A stretch of DNA of 64,000 nucleotides from Roseovarius bejariae (GTDB taxonomy: Bacteria > Pseudomonadota > Alphaproteobacteria > Rhodobacterales > Rhodobacteraceae), in assembly GCF_009669325.1 (NCBI RefSeq), contig NZ_SZWE01000001.1:2671501-2735500 (forward strand), read 5' to 3'. The notes under the pieces were generated by a model that saw only the letters and a list, made by a program, of their open reading frames with translations, was not told the origin of the DNA and did no database searches. Made by a program: the position numbers and the translations under genes. Positions 24,843-34,471 of this stretch are shown piece after piece (positions within the stretch are counted from its first letter, which is position 1; each line of letters starts with the position of its first letter).

Positions 24843-26696
24843 CTATTCATCCTGCCAGGGCGATACGAATTGGTAATGTACCGGTGCGCCGCGCCCCCTG
24901 AGCCCGGCGCCCGAAACGACGTATTGCACCTTGACGAACTGGTACTTTCCCAAGCCCGATGAGAGTGCATAAAGCCCATCCATCCCACGTAAATACAAGG
25001 ATGCCGTTGCAAGGGTGACCAGCAGCGGGATCATCGCCATCTGCGGCGCAAGGGTGCGTAACGCCCGGCCAAAACCGATCTGGTGGTCGCGGATATGGCG
25101 CACGACGATCACGATGACCACGACCAGATAGGCAAAACCGCTGATGAAGGTGAGCAGGTAAAACCCGGCCGCGTCCTGCAAGAAATCCACCATGATCACC
25201 GGAATGAAACAGCCAAGGGCCAAGCCGACATAGGGCAACACCACCCGAAGCGGCAGCTTTATGTCAACGGCTTCGCCCTTGGGCGTTATCCGGAAATCCA
25301 CGAACCCTCCGAATACGCGGTCTCGTACGGCCATGAGACAGCCCCATAAAACCCAGGGCCATTGCAATGCGGGAAACAACGCCTTTTCCCAGCTCCAGAC
25401 GCGCCCATCCTTTGGGCGATAGAAACCATCGCGTTTCAATGAGACGGAAAAGGCGATCATGGCCAGGGTCGGTGCGGTTATATGCAAGATGAACTGGGGA
25501 TATGTCACATCGGCATAGCGTATGTCGAAGAGTACCGCGACGATCGGCACAAAGTAGAAAACGACCATCACCCCGGCGATGATGGGGTAAAGCAACTGGC
25601 ACAGCACGAACTGGTAACGCAGGCGCCTTGGCAGGTCCTGAAAATATCTCGGTGTATGGAAGAGCAACAAGGATACAAGGCTGCGTGACCACTGGAATTC
25701 CTGTGTGCACAGGTCGCTGACCGTGGCTGGCCCGTCCCCCATGGCGATAGCGTCGAAGGCATGCACGCCTTTCCAGCCGCCCGCACTCATGATCATGGTC
25801 GTGGAGTGATCCTCGGCCAGTTCCGGCCCGAGGCCGCCAACCTGTTTCAACGCCTTTGTCCTGACGGCGTAGTGTGACCCGATGCACATGGGCGTCAGGG
25901 TTCCGGCATAGCCGCATTGGAATATTCCGTGAAACCCGGCCTCGGTATGAAGGCGGGTGCGTGCGGCCCAGCTTTCGTCGGCATTCGCGCCACAGATGCT
26001 TGGCGCGCTGACATAGCCGACCTCGGGGTCGGCGAAGCCGCGCATGATTTCCTCAAGGTAGGTGGGGCGTGGCACGTGGTCGGCATCAAATTGTGACACG
26101 AAATCATACTGGTCATAGCCGTAATGATCATAGAAATAGGCAAGGTTGCCTTCCTTGCACCGCGTGCGGCGCGGCCAGCTTTGGCGATGGTAATCGGGAC
26201 GGTCCTTGCGTGTGGAGATTTTGACGCCATGCGCCTTGCACCAGGCGATGGTTTCTGGCTGCGGGTCTTCGTCGGCCAGCCATGTATCGTGCGGATAGGT
26301 CTGGGCGAGCATTGCCTCAAGCGTTTTCCTGACCAGTGAAAACGGTTCGGACGGGGTTTTGGTGACAATCATCGCCACGCGAACATCATCCGGGTTTGGG
26401 GGATCGAGCGCCGGAACAACGGCCCGCCGCGACACGACGATCAGCAGGATTTGCAGTATGAACAACCAACTGAGGGCAAAGGTTACGACCCAGTAACGCG
26501 CCCCGGGCAGGATGTGATCGGGATGTAGCCACCACGCCCAGAACCACAGTGCTGCCAAGGCCCAGATTATCGCCAGAATATGATATTTTATGCGTTTGCG
26601 GCCTTGCAGGAGAGGCTTTGTATAGGTCGTCTTGCCGGACTCCTGCCGGGGTTTGGGCGATGTCTCAGATGTGACTGTGTCAGGCGCCGATTTCAT
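24843..26696 (-). CDS. GT2 polysaccharide synthase, cellulose-synthase-like
   Basis: 617 residues from the ATG at 26696 (an upstream TTG at 26729 keeps the frame but has weaker support). Two N-terminal membrane helices (~37-57, ~68-88), a cytoplasmic GT-A domain and about five helices afterwards. Catalytic residues: WLADEDP (D142, D144), QFDADH (DxD, D204/D206), LAEDHSTT (E295 D296, the general base region) and QEFQWSRS at 332-339. In cellulose, hyaluronan and curdlan synthases the last is Q-x-x-R-W; here the Arg is Gln (Q-x-x-Q-W). It lacks a PilZ domain. Probably makes the backbone of the EPS whose nucleotide sugars come from the uxs/galE genes. Confidence 0.85.
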   Translation of the reverse strand: MKSAPDTVTSETSPKPRQESGKTTYTKPLLQGRKRIKYHILAIIWALAALWFWAWWLHPDHILPGARYWVVTFALSWLFILQILLIVVSRRAVVPALDPPNPDDVRVAMIVTKTPSEPFSLVRKTLEAMLAQTYPHDTWLADEDPQPETIAWCKAHGVKISTRKDRPDYHRQSWPRRTRCKEGNLAYFYDHYGYDQYDFVSQFDADHVPRPTYLEEIMRGFADPEVGYVSAPSICGANADESWAARTRLHTEAGFHGIFQCGYAGTLTPMCIGSHYAVRTKALKQVGGLGPELAEDHSTTMIMSAGGWKGVHAFDAIAMGDGPATVSDLCTQEFQWSRSLVSLLLFHTPRYFQDLPRRLRYQFVLCQLLYPIIAGVMVVFYFVPIVAVLFDIRYADVTYPQFILHITAPTLAMIAFSVSLKRDGFYRPKDGRVWSWEKALFPALQWPWVLWGCLMAVRDRVFGGFVDFRITPKGEAVDIKLPLRVVLPYVGLALGCFIPVIMVDFLQDAAGFYLLTFISGFAYLVVVIVIVVRHIRDHQIGFGRALRTLAPQMAMIPLLVTLATASLYLRGMDGLYALSSGLGKYQFVKVQYVVSGAGLRGRGAPVHYQFVSPWQDE

Positions 26697-26853
26697 CGCT
26701 TGGTCCAAACCGTCAGGGAAGGCGTGCAAAATGTCTTGCGTTATGAATCAGGTTATCCGCTTGTCCTTTAAAGACAAGCTTTGAAACTTGCGGAAGCGGT
26801 GGAAATCAGTCCTCAGTGGGATGTATGGCGGGCAGGTAGATCCCCAAGGGGAT

Positions 26854-27894
26854 CTACTCGGCCACAAAGATTTCCGGCGACGGGTTGCGAAGTTCCCGGG
26901 CGAAGTAGGGAATTGTCCGGCGCAATCCCTGTCGCAAGCTCACCTTCGGCTGCCAGCCCAGCAACGCCTTGGCCTGAGTGATGTCAGGGCACCGTTGCAA
27001 CGGGTCATCCTGCGGTAAAGGCTGGAACGTGATCCCGGATTTCGAGCCGACCTCTTCTATGACAATCTCTGCCAGTTCGCGCATGGTGAACTCGCCGGGG
27101 TTGCCGAGGTTGACGGGAGTGTGGATCGGCGGCTCGGAATGCATGAGCAGAACAAGACCGCGCAAGAGATCGTCGACATAGCAGAACGAGCGGGTCTGCA
27201 ACCCGTCCCCATAGATCGTGATGTCGTCACCACGCAGGGCCTGCGTGACGAAATTTGAAACCACGCGCCCATCTGCGGGGTCCATTCGCGGCCCGTAGGT
27301 ATTGAAAATCCGTGCAATGCGGGTGTCGATCCCTTGCCGGAGACCGGATTCGTAGAAAAGGGTTTCGACGGCGCGTTTGCCTTCATCATAGCAGGCGCGC
27401 GGCCCCATGGTGTTGACGTTGCCATGATATTCCTCGGGTTGCGGCGTTATATCGGGATCGCCGTAAACCTCGGATGTCGAAGCCTGAAGGATGCGCGCGC
27501 CTTTCGCCTTGGCCAACTCAAGCAGGGTTTCGGCACCGTGCACGTTGGTCCAGAACGTCTTGATCGGGTCAAGCTGGTATCGCGGTGGCGATGCCGGGCA
27601 GGCCATGTTGTAGATCAGGTCGATCTTGGCCTCGGTCCAATAGCGTTCGGTCACGTCGTGCCGGACAAATTCGAAGTTTGGCCGGTCGAGAAGGTGCGCG
27701 ATATTCGCTATTCGTCCTGTCGACAGGTCGTCAAGGCACAGGACGCGGTCCTTCCGCTTGATATAAATGTCGCAGAGTTGAGAGCCGAGAAATCCCGCCC
27801 CTCCTGTAATCAAAACCGTTGTAACATCACTTTTTATTGTATGGAGCGGACCGAGCTTTGCGACGCTCACAGTGTCTACCGAGTCGTACAACAT
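26854..27894 (-). CDS. UDP-glucuronate decarboxylase-like NAD-dependent epimerase (UXS 2)
   Basis: 346 residues from the ATG at 27894, chosen because GGGGG lies eight bases upstream. NAD motif [18 protein letters not shown] at 26-43, [19 protein letters not shown] with catalytic Tyr/Lys, [27 protein letters not shown] and [15 protein letters not shown]. It shares these long strings with the UXS protein at 20995, so the two are paralogues on opposite strands. It produces UDP-xylose from UDP-glucuronate if the usual specificity applies. The gene lies downstream of a long divergent intergenic region and upstream of the GT2 gene; the 157-base gap makes co-transcription possible. Confidence 0.88.
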   Translation of the reverse strand: MLYDSVDTVSVAKLGPLHTIKSDVTTVLITGGAGFLGSQLCDIYIKRKDRVLCLDDLSTGRIANIAHLLDRPNFEFVRHDVTERYWTEAKIDLIYNMACPASPPRYQLDPIKTFWTNVHGAETLLELAKAKGARILQASTSEVYGDPDITPQPEEYHGNVNTMGPRACYDEGKRAVETLFYESGLRQGIDTRIARIFNTYGPRMDPADGRVVSNFVTQALRGDDITIYGDGLQTRSFCYVDDLLRGLVLLMHSEPPIHTPVNLGNPGEFTMRELAEIVIEEVGSKSGITFQPLPQDDPLQRCPDITQAKALLGWQPKVSLRQGLRRTIPYFARELRNPSPEIFVAE

Positions 27895-28564
27895 TGTTTT
27901 CCCCCACAAAGTGGGCACACAATGCGCCTGCTCGTTGGATTTTCTGGATTGTTCCCCCAATCAGATCATGACGCGATCTGGAAACATCCGCGCAATCGAA
28001 GGTTTTTCCCCCGTGTTTTTAAAGTGTACCCAGCATCCAAAATTGGACGTTTCAACAAATTTAGTACGAACCCTTGGCGACATTTCGTCAATGACTATCG
28101 CGGCGAACGTACGAAATAGCAATAAATTCAATCAATTAGTGTGATTCCGCGCGGCGCGACCACTTTTGCGCGAGTCCACGGGGAAGTGGTGATCACTCTT
28201 GTCGTAGGCCATGACGGCTGAGGTCCGCGGGTGGGCGGCTTTCTGCCATGCGGCCGGGTAGGGGGGCGCAACGGTTGACCCTTGGTCGCGTTGCTTTAAA
28301 CGCAAATGAAGTGATGAGTATCTGGCGCCGTGTGGAGACTGCTTCAAGAAGAAAGCGCTCCGCCTGCGCCGCAAGCGATGTCTGGTCGCAGGTTGATTGG
28401 TGGGGATAGTCGAGCAGATCTTCGATCTCCGTTCATGTTTGCCGGAATACGCGCGGGCTTGTCCTGTCGTGTCGTGGCTGTGCAAATGATCGGAAAATCG
28501 TCTCGTTACGGCCTCATTTCCGCCGCCCTGATTTGCGACCATCAGAGGCCAGATCGAGGTGGAC
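27895..28564. other. long divergent intergenic region between UXS 2 and the GH128-like gene
   Basis: 670 bases between two divergent starts. No convincing open frame on either strand. AT-rich tracts (27990-28140) fit two promoters. It includes one AACGTACGAAAT string (28106-28117), which overlaps the CGTACGAAA half of the composite repeats elsewhere but is not palindromic beyond the core. No ribosomal or transfer RNA signature seen. Likely carries regulatory sites for EPS expression. Confidence 0.5.
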
Positions 28565-29407
28565 ATGACCAGATTTCTACTCATCTTTGCGACACTTTTG
28601 GCGCTTGCCGGGCAAGCGACCGCGCAGAAGGCCGGGGTGGGTGCGTGGGAAAACCCGCGCCGGACCATGATGTCGTGGATAGAAGAGACCCCAGCCTTGG
28701 GGTGGTATTACAATTGGCGCACCGATCAAATCCATTCACGCAAACACACGGCACGTGATGTCGAATTCGTGCCGATGATCCACGGGGCCAAGGACATCAA
28801 CAAGCGCATCCGTTCGGATGTTCCGGTGCGGGCGCTTTTGGGATTCAACGAGCCCGATGGCGGGCAGGGCGCCCATCAGGCGAATATGCCCATCCGGGAG
28901 GCTGTGCGCCTTTGGCCGCGGCTTGAGCGTCGGGGCCTTCGCCTGGGCAGTCCGGCCACGACACAGGGGCAGACGCTTGGCCGCAATTCGTGGCAGCGGC
29001 GCTTCATGAACCAAGTCGAGGCCAAGGGCCTGCGGGTCGATTTCATGGCCGTGCACTATTATTCGACCACCGGCGACGTCAGGGAGTTTCAAAGGTGGCT
29101 GAAAGCGGTTTATGCCGAATATCGCCGCCCGATCTGGGTAACCGAGTTCGCCTTTATAGATTGGCGCCGGCCAAGCAGCGCGTCATACGCGAAAAACGCC
29201 AGGTTCATTCAGCAATCCATGCTCATGATGGAACGTCTGCCCTTCGTTGAGCGCTATGCGTGGTTCGCGGCCAATCCCTATCCTTGGAAAGGCCGCGCGC
29301 CACAAATTAATCTGGTCAGCAATGATCTGGCTCGTACCCCAGTGGGGCGGGCTTTTGATCAGGCGTTGTCGCAAATTTCCGGTGTCCGGGTGTCGTCGGC
29401 GGACTGA
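28565..29407 (+). CDS. secreted GH128-like glycoside hydrolase (PF11790 fold)
   Basis: 280 residues from ATG 28565 (GAGGTGGAC just upstream). Signal peptide FLLIFATLLALAGQATA. Catalytic acid/base E96 in LLGFNEPDGG and nucleophile E194 in WVTEFAFIDW have the positions typical of the TIM-barrel family PF11790 (GH128, endo-beta-1,3-glucanases and relatives). MAVHYYSTTGDVREF carries the conserved HYY. It is divergent from the second UXS gene and converges with the DUF995 gene. In an EPS cluster, an endoglycanase commonly trims the chain, and by this family one would suspect a beta-1,3-glucan-like backbone; that is inference only. Confidence 0.75.
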   Translation: MTRFLLIFATLLALAGQATAQKAGVGAWENPRRTMMSWIEETPALGWYYNWRTDQIHSRKHTARDVEFVPMIHGAKDINKRIRSDVPVRALLGFNEPDGGQGAHQANMPIREAVRLWPRLERRGLRLGSPATTQGQTLGRNSWQRRFMNQVEAKGLRVDFMAVHYYSTTGDVREFQRWLKAVYAEYRRPIWVTEFAFIDWRRPSSASYAKNARFIQQSMLMMERLPFVERYAWFAANPYPWKGRAPQINLVSNDLARTPVGRAFDQALSQISGVRVSSAD

Positions 29408-29431
29408 TCCGGCCGCGCCGTGTGGCCACCT

Positions 29432-30271
29432 CTATTGACCAAGCCGCTTTTTCTGACGGGCAAAGCGTTTGGCATAGACATTTCCCCTGACCAGATTGTC
29501 ACGCGGTGCAAAAACGCTCCAAGCCCAGTTTTGACCGGTTGGAGATTGCCAGATCGTGCCCTTCTCGTCCTTGGCATGGCGCCAGCAACGTTTGTTTTCC
29601 ACGCTGCCGTATTCGGGGCTTGTCCAAGTGGCGTCAACGCAAAGCCGACCCTGTGAGGTGGCATACCACTTGCCTTCGCCAATCTCGTTGTCCCCTGCAA
29701 TGGCGGTGAATGTGCCGTCATTGCCAAAGTATCCGTGGCCGTTTTTCCAAGTCCAGGTTTTCCCCAGGAAGGTATCGGCCACGGCCCGGGCCTCCAACGG
29801 CTTGGCATTGATGCCTGGCCGCTGCCCGGTGACATACTGGTACCGGTATTCGTAGATATTGCCGGTGACGAGGTCGTCGCGGGGATCGAAGCGCGAGAAG
29901 TTGTACCAAAGACCGCCTTCAAGCGGGGCTTGCCAAACCTGTTTTTGTTCGTCCGCGACATGCTTCCAGCATTTCTTGGCCGGTGCCGCCGTGTTTCCAC
30001 TGGACCACTCGGCCTTGAAGCAAACCTTGCCGCCCGGTGCGGTGTACCATTCGCCTTTGGCGCTTTGCGTGCGCCCTACAACGGCCTGAAAGCTTCCGTC
30101 CGGCCCAAAGTAGGCGTGGCCGTCGTCCCATTCCCATGTCTTGTTGCTGAAAGCCTGAGACAGCCAGTCCTGAGCTATGGGCAAGGGGTTGTGTTCCGGG
30201 GTTTCAGCCGAACTTATGCTCCCGATCATGGCGACCACGGAGAAGACGGCGAAAAAGTCTTTCAATTTCAT
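29432..30271 (-). CDS. DUF995 family secreted protein with two tandem domains
   Basis: 279 residues from the ATG at 30271 (GGGGA eight bases upstream). Signal peptide FFAVFSVVAMIGSISSA. The body is an internal duplication: residues about 41-140 and 165-265 align, with KTWEWDDGHAYFGPDGSF against KTWTWKNGHGYFGNDGTF, CWKHVADEQKQVWQAP against CWRHAKDEKGTIWQSP, and PRDDLVTGNIYEYRY against PRDNLVRGNVYAKRF. DUF995 proteins accompany alphaproteobacterial exopolysaccharide genes; single-domain versions are the usual form. Its role is not known; presumably periplasmic, within the EPS block. Converges with the GH128-like gene. Confidence 0.8.
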   Translation of the reverse strand: MKLKDFFAVFSVVAMIGSISSAETPEHNPLPIAQDWLSQAFSNKTWEWDDGHAYFGPDGSFQAVVGRTQSAKGEWYTAPGGKVCFKAEWSSGNTAAPAKKCWKHVADEQKQVWQAPLEGGLWYNFSRFDPRDDLVTGNIYEYRYQYVTGQRPGINAKPLEARAVADTFLGKTWTWKNGHGYFGNDGTFTAIAGDNEIGEGKWYATSQGRLCVDATWTSPEYGSVENKRCWRHAKDEKGTIWQSPTGQNWAWSVFAPRDNLVRGNVYAKRFARQKKRLGQ

Positions 30272-30490
30272 GGCAATAATCCCCAATAATCATGTTATCA
30301 TACCAGAGAATTCACAAATATTCCAGATACTTGTAGCGATTATGCCTGATCGGGGCCTTTGGAATACCGGGGGTCTGTTGCGTATTTTGAGGCAAAACAT
30401 CTGCAACCGCGCACTACATAATTGCTTTGTCGGGTGCGCTGCCCCTTGGCGGGCATTTCTTTCATCTCGGGTTCGTGCTTTTAATCGGTC

Positions 30491-31378
30491 ATGGACAAGT
30501 TGTCAGTCATGTACGCGTTTTGCCGGATCGTCGAGCGCAGCAGCTTTGCACGTGCTGCAGAGGATATTGGTGTATCGCCGGCCTTGTTGAGCCGTGAGGT
30601 GAAGCTTTTGGAAGAAAGCCTTGGGGCGAGTCTGCTGACCCGCACGACGCGCAGCATGTCGCTGACCGAGAATGGTCAGCTATTTTATGACGAGGCCCAT
30701 CGGATTCTCGGTGCTGTCGGCCAAATGGAAGACCGCATCCGAAAAGGGGCGGGGGAGGTCAGCGGACACCTCAAGATCAACGCGCCGAGTTCCTTCGGGC
30801 AGATGGTGATCGCGCCCATGCTGCCGGATTTCGTGGAACGGTATCCCGACTTGCGCCTGACCCTGTCGCTTGATGATCGCGTTGTCGACATGATCGAGGG
30901 CGGCTTTGATGTCTCGATCCGCATTCGACCGTCCATGCCCGATTCCGCGCTTATCGCCCGAAAGATCGGGACCATGCGGCAACGCATCTTCGCCGCTCCG
31001 GGATATGTCGCCAAGCATGGCGCACCAAAGTCACCGGGCGAGATTGTTCAGCATCGTATCATCGGGTTCCTGCTTGCGGACCACCTGACGTCTTGGGCTC
31101 TGCACAGGGATGGCGAGGTCACCGAAGTCCCGGTGGACCCTTCGATACGGGTCGGGAACAGCCTTGTGCTCAGGGATCTTCTGATCGCGGGGCAGGGGAT
31201 CGGGACCTTGCCGGATTTCATCTCGGATGCGGAAGAGTCAAAAGGGGCGCTTGTCCGAGTGCTGCCGGATTATGACCTTCCGGCGCCGGGGATTTTCGCG
31301 GTCACCGGATCGCGGCTTGGGCTTGATGCGCGCGTTTCGGCATTCCTTGAATATCTTTACAAGGTGCTGCGGCGCTGA
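30491..31378 (+). CDS. LysR-type transcriptional regulator (LTTR 1)
   Basis: 295 residues. N-terminal winged helix (1-60): SVMYAFCRIVERSSFARAAEDIGVSPALLSREVKLLEESLGASLLTRTTRSMSLTENG, the classical LysR HTH. The C-terminal substrate-binding portion (about 90-290) is a periplasmic-binding-protein fold with GGFDVSIRIRPSMPDSALIARKIG. It belongs to the group of LTTRs that usually control adjacent oxidoreductases or quinone-handling genes; here wrbA follows 104 bases later. Because both are co-directional, an autoregulated operon or a shared regulatory region is plausible. Confidence 0.9.
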   Translation: MDKLSVMYAFCRIVERSSFARAAEDIGVSPALLSREVKLLEESLGASLLTRTTRSMSLTENGQLFYDEAHRILGAVGQMEDRIRKGAGEVSGHLKINAPSSFGQMVIAPMLPDFVERYPDLRLTLSLDDRVVDMIEGGFDVSIRIRPSMPDSALIARKIGTMRQRIFAAPGYVAKHGAPKSPGEIVQHRIIGFLLADHLTSWALHRDGEVTEVPVDPSIRVGNSLVLRDLLIAGQGIGTLPDFISDAEESKGALVRVLPDYDLPAPGIFAVTGSRLGLDARVSAFLEYLYKVLRR

Positions 31379-31482
31379 CATTCTTCAATCAGCGTAAAGA
31401 GTGATCTTACATCGCGCCGGTTATTCCGCCGCCTTCCATGACCGATCTTCTTGGCAGTTCAAACCAAGCCAAGGAGATTCCC

Positions 31483-32106
31483 ATGACCCGGATCCTTATT
31501 GCCTATTATTCCAGCTATGGCCATGTGCGCGCACTGGCCGAGGCCGAAGCCGAAGGGGCCCGTGGTGTGCCCGGCACGACGGTCGACATCCGCCGGATTC
31601 CCGAAACAGTTCCAGAGGCCGTTCGCGAAAGCGCGGGTTACGTGGCCGATGACACCCCCGAGGCGTCGCCGGCCGATCTGGCGAATTACGATGGCATCCT
31701 TTTCGGCACGCCCACCCGGTTCGGGATGATGGCGGGGCAGATGAAGCAGTTTCTCGATCAGGCGGGCGGCCTTTGGGCGCAAAACGCACTGGTCGGCAAA
31801 GTCGCGGGCGTCTTTGCCTCGACCGGCTCCCAGCACGGCGGCCACGAGGCCACCCTGCTGTCCACACAGATTCCGCTCCAGCATTTCGGCATGTTGATCG
31901 CGGGGATGCCCTATACATTCGCGGGCCAGACGTCGCGCGAGGGCATCATCGGGGGCGCGCCCTATGGTGCGGGGACGATTGCCGGTGCCGACGGGGCGCT
32001 TGCGCCGACCGAGACAGACCTTGCCGGTGCCCGCTTCCAGGGGGCGCATGTGGCGCGGATCGCCGCACAGCTCGCGGCGGGTGCAGATAGGTCGGAGGCG
32101 GCATGA
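31483..32106 (+). CDS. wrbA: NAD(P)H:quinone oxidoreductase WrbA
   Basis: 207 residues from the ATG at 31483 (AAGGAGATTCCC upstream). Flavodoxin-like fold with [24 protein letters not shown] (FMN phosphate loop), [56 protein letters not shown] and [22 protein letters not shown], which are diagnostic of WrbA. It reduces quinones by two electrons, avoiding semiquinone radicals. It overlaps the FrnE-like gene by four bases (ATGA) and follows LTTR 1, suggesting an inducible quinone/aromatic stress response. Confidence 0.93.
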   Translation: MTRILIAYYSSYGHVRALAEAEAEGARGVPGTTVDIRRIPETVPEAVRESAGYVADDTPEASPADLANYDGILFGTPTRFGMMAGQMKQFLDQAGGLWAQNALVGKVAGVFASTGSQHGGHEATLLSTQIPLQHFGMLIAGMPYTFAGQTSREGIIGGAPYGAGTIAGADGALAPTETDLAGARFQGAHVARIAAQLAAGADRSEAA

Positions 32107-32765
32107 TGACCCGTTCTCTGACCATAGATTTCTACCATGACGTTGTTTGCGTCTGGTGCTTCAATATCTCGTCCCGAATGCGCAGGTTGGTGTCCGAATG
32201 CGATCTCGACATTCGCCACCGGACCTTCGTGCTTCAGGACAGCGAGCAGGCGATGGCCGAACGCTGGGGCACCCCCGATCAGGCCCGCGAGACCATTCTT
32301 GGCCACTGGGCCGCTTGCCGAAGGGCCAGCGATCATCCCGAAGACATCAACATCGACGGGATGCGCCAAGCGGGGTTCGATTACCCGCATGGCATGGTGG
32401 CGGCGCTGGCCTGCAAGGCGGCCGAGCTGATCTCGGGGCACACCGGCCATTGGGATATGTTCGACCGCTTGCAACACGCGCATATCACCGAGGCACGCAA
32501 CATCGCGGACCGCGATGTCGTGGCCGGGTTTGCCGCATCCATTGGGTATGACCGCGCCGCGTTCGTAACGCTGCTGGACGATCCCGAAACAGCGCGGCGC
32601 GTGGAGGCCGACCGCCAACACGCGCGACGCTTTCAGGTCTACAGCATTCCGACGCTGATCGTACGGGAGACCGGGACACGCCTTGTGAATGGGCCGGTCG
32701 AGGACCTGCGGGCCCAGCTGAGCTTTGCCCTTCGCCTTGCCGAACAGCGGGAGGGAGCGGTCTGA
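32103..32765 (+). CDS. DsbA-family (FrnE-like) thioredoxin-fold oxidoreductase
   Basis: 220 residues. Thioredoxin fold with CxxC in the form C16-V-W-C19 ([19 protein letters not shown]); the C-terminus contains the cis-Pro YSIPTLIV (about 180). Resembles FrnE/2-hydroxychromene-isomerase-like DsbA members, which usually have C-P-W-C; Val in the second position makes it unusual but keeps both cysteines. No signal peptide, so cytoplasmic. It is coupled to wrbA by ATGA. Function probably thiol redox or glutathione-dependent isomerisation in aromatic or disulfide stress. Confidence 0.75.
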   Translation: MMTRSLTIDFYHDVVCVWCFNISSRMRRLVSECDLDIRHRTFVLQDSEQAMAERWGTPDQARETILGHWAACRRASDHPEDINIDGMRQAGFDYPHGMVAALACKAAELISGHTGHWDMFDRLQHAHITEARNIADRDVVAGFAASIGYDRAAFVTLLDDPETARRVEADRQHARRFQVYSIPTLIVRETGTRLVNGPVEDLRAQLSFALRLAEQREGAV

Positions 32766-32935
32766 TGCGGTGTCTTGCCCCTCTTCAGCGGTGGTATCGC
32801 GCGCGGCGCCGCCTGCGCGGCGTGCCCGATGACCTTCCCCGTACCTTATGCGCGACATAGGGCTTGAACCACGAGCCGAGTTGCGCCGCCTTCCGTCCAC
32901 GCTCCATTGGTGAGCCCTTAGCGGAGATGCATGTC

Positions 32936-33832
32936 ATGTCTCGAACTTCCGATATTCTTATCACGGCGCTTGCCCCGGCCATCTGGGGCAGCACCTATTT
33001 CGTCACCACAGAGTTCCTGCCGGCGGGCTACCCGATCACCCTTGCGGTGTTGCGGGCCCTGCCGGCGGGCCTGCTGCTTCTGGCCGTCACACGGTGCCTG
33101 CCGCCGCGTGATTGGCTGGGCCGGGTGTTCCTGCTCGGGGCGCTGAACTTCGCGGTGTTCTGGACGCTTCTGTTCGTTGCGGCCTACCACCTGCCGGGGG
33201 GCGTTGCCGCGACCGTGACCTCGGTGCAGGCCCTCATCGTGATCGGCATGGCGCGCGGGTGGCTGGGCACACCCGTCCGCTCGGCGGCTGTCATCGCGGC
33301 CATCACGGGGATCACGGGCGTCGGCCTTCTGCTTCTCGGGCCGGGTGCGGCGCTTGATCCGGTCGGGGTCACCGCGGCCCTTGGCGCCGCGGCGGCCATG
33401 GCCGCGGGAACCGTCCTCAGCCGTAAATGGCAACCCCCGGTCGCCGCCTTGAGCTTTGCGGCGTGGCAGTTAACCGCAGGTGGCCTTATCCTCCTGCCTC
33501 TGTCACTCATCGTGGAACCCGCCCTGCCGCCGCTTACGCTGACCAATATCGGCGGACTTCTTTGGCTCGGGCTGATCGGGGCCGCGGTGACCTACTGGAT
33601 CTGGTTCCGGGGTGTTGCCCGGATTGAACCCGGCGCGGTTTCGATGCTCGGGATGATGAGTCCTGTGACCGCGGTTGTCCTTGGCTGGACATGGCTTGGA
33701 CAGGCCTTGAGCCCACTCCAGATACTCGGCGCGATCGTGGTGTTGGCATCGGTCTGGGTCAGCCAAGCGGCGAACCGCCCCGGCGGGATGGCGATGCCGC
33801 GGTTGTTTATGCGGCGCAGGCCTTCGATCTGA
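32936..33832 (+). CDS. EamA/DMT family transporter
   Basis: 298 residues from the ATG at 32936 (GCGGAG nine bases upstream). Ten membrane helices in two internal repeats of the EamA type, beginning DILITALAPAIWGSTYFVTTEFLPAGYPITLAVLRALPAGLLLL and with GPGAALDPVGVTAALGAAAAMAAGTVLSRKW at the repeat junction. Drug/metabolite exporters of this type move amino acids, metabolites or xenobiotics. It lies in the redox cassette following the FrnE-like gene after a 170-base gap. The substrate cannot be told. Confidence 0.88.
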   Translation: MSRTSDILITALAPAIWGSTYFVTTEFLPAGYPITLAVLRALPAGLLLLAVTRCLPPRDWLGRVFLLGALNFAVFWTLLFVAAYHLPGGVAATVTSVQALIVIGMARGWLGTPVRSAAVIAAITGITGVGLLLLGPGAALDPVGVTAALGAAAAMAAGTVLSRKWQPPVAALSFAAWQLTAGGLILLPLSLIVEPALPPLTLTNIGGLLWLGLIGAAVTYWIWFRGVARIEPGAVSMLGMMSPVTAVVLGWTWLGQALSPLQILGAIVVLASVWVSQAANRPGGMAMPRLFMRRRPSI

Positions 33833-34471
33833 CTTTGCAAGGTTCGAATATTGCGCAGAAGCAAGGAGGGCGCCCCGATCCCTTCATGAAAACAGGCATA
33901 TTGCGGGCTCGTGATGCGAGCCTGCTTTGCCATGTCATCATTTGTGGATCATGGCGTGACCGACTGTCCTGTCATCTTCGTTGGCGACATGGGGCAGGTG
34001 GGCTACCGGCCCGAGCACCCCATGCAGATGATCTTGTCATTGGATGAAATGACAGCCGCCGCCTGAAGGCTGAAGGCGGCCCAGGGATCGAAGTGCGAAG
34101 GGGGCTTTGGTCTTCCTCCAGCGAGACTTCATTGGATGTCGCCACCTGCGCTTACTGCCAAGGACACCTCATCGTTCAATACTGCGGCCCACTGGACGAG
34201 ATGCAAAAGGGAATGACGCTCTGATCAAACAAGCGCTGTTTTGAAAGAAGAGATCGCCTTTCCAACGTCCTCATCGCGCCGTTTCTTGGGAGTCACGCAG
34301 GCCATCGCGCGGGGGCGCTGGATGAACGTGGGACGGTCCGGCGAAAGGCAGCTACAGAGGCAATACGGACATTTGGCAGTGGATTCCTTTGTTGCTGTTG
34401 CACGAGCGTTCTGATCGCGCTTTATCCGGGGGGATGAGGCCGCCCCGAACATGCAGGACGGCCCAGATGGA
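33833..34471. other. intergenic stretch with possible decayed short coding sequences
   Basis: 639 bases between the EamA and SDR genes. One short + frame, ATG at 33914 or 33932 to the stop at 34064-34066, ends VIFVGDMGQVGYRPEHPMQ... in a plausible protein style, and another fragment near 34122-34224 ends with two CxxC-type cysteines and MTL. Neither has a ribosome binding site I trust, nor do I recognise a family. These could be eroded gene ends. No tRNA or clear mobile element. Confidence 0.4.

Noticed and set aside
28106..28117. AACGTACGAAAT in the intergenic region before the GH128-like gene, considered a third composite-repeat copy
   Set aside because: Only half of one palindrome is present and the accompanying sites at the conserved 13/23 spacings are absent.
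33838..33848. GGTTCGAAT string resembling the tRNA-Gln T-arm, considered as an attachment site duplicate
   Set aside because: Only 9 to 10 bases match, in inverted orientation, and no integrase is nearby; expected by chance.
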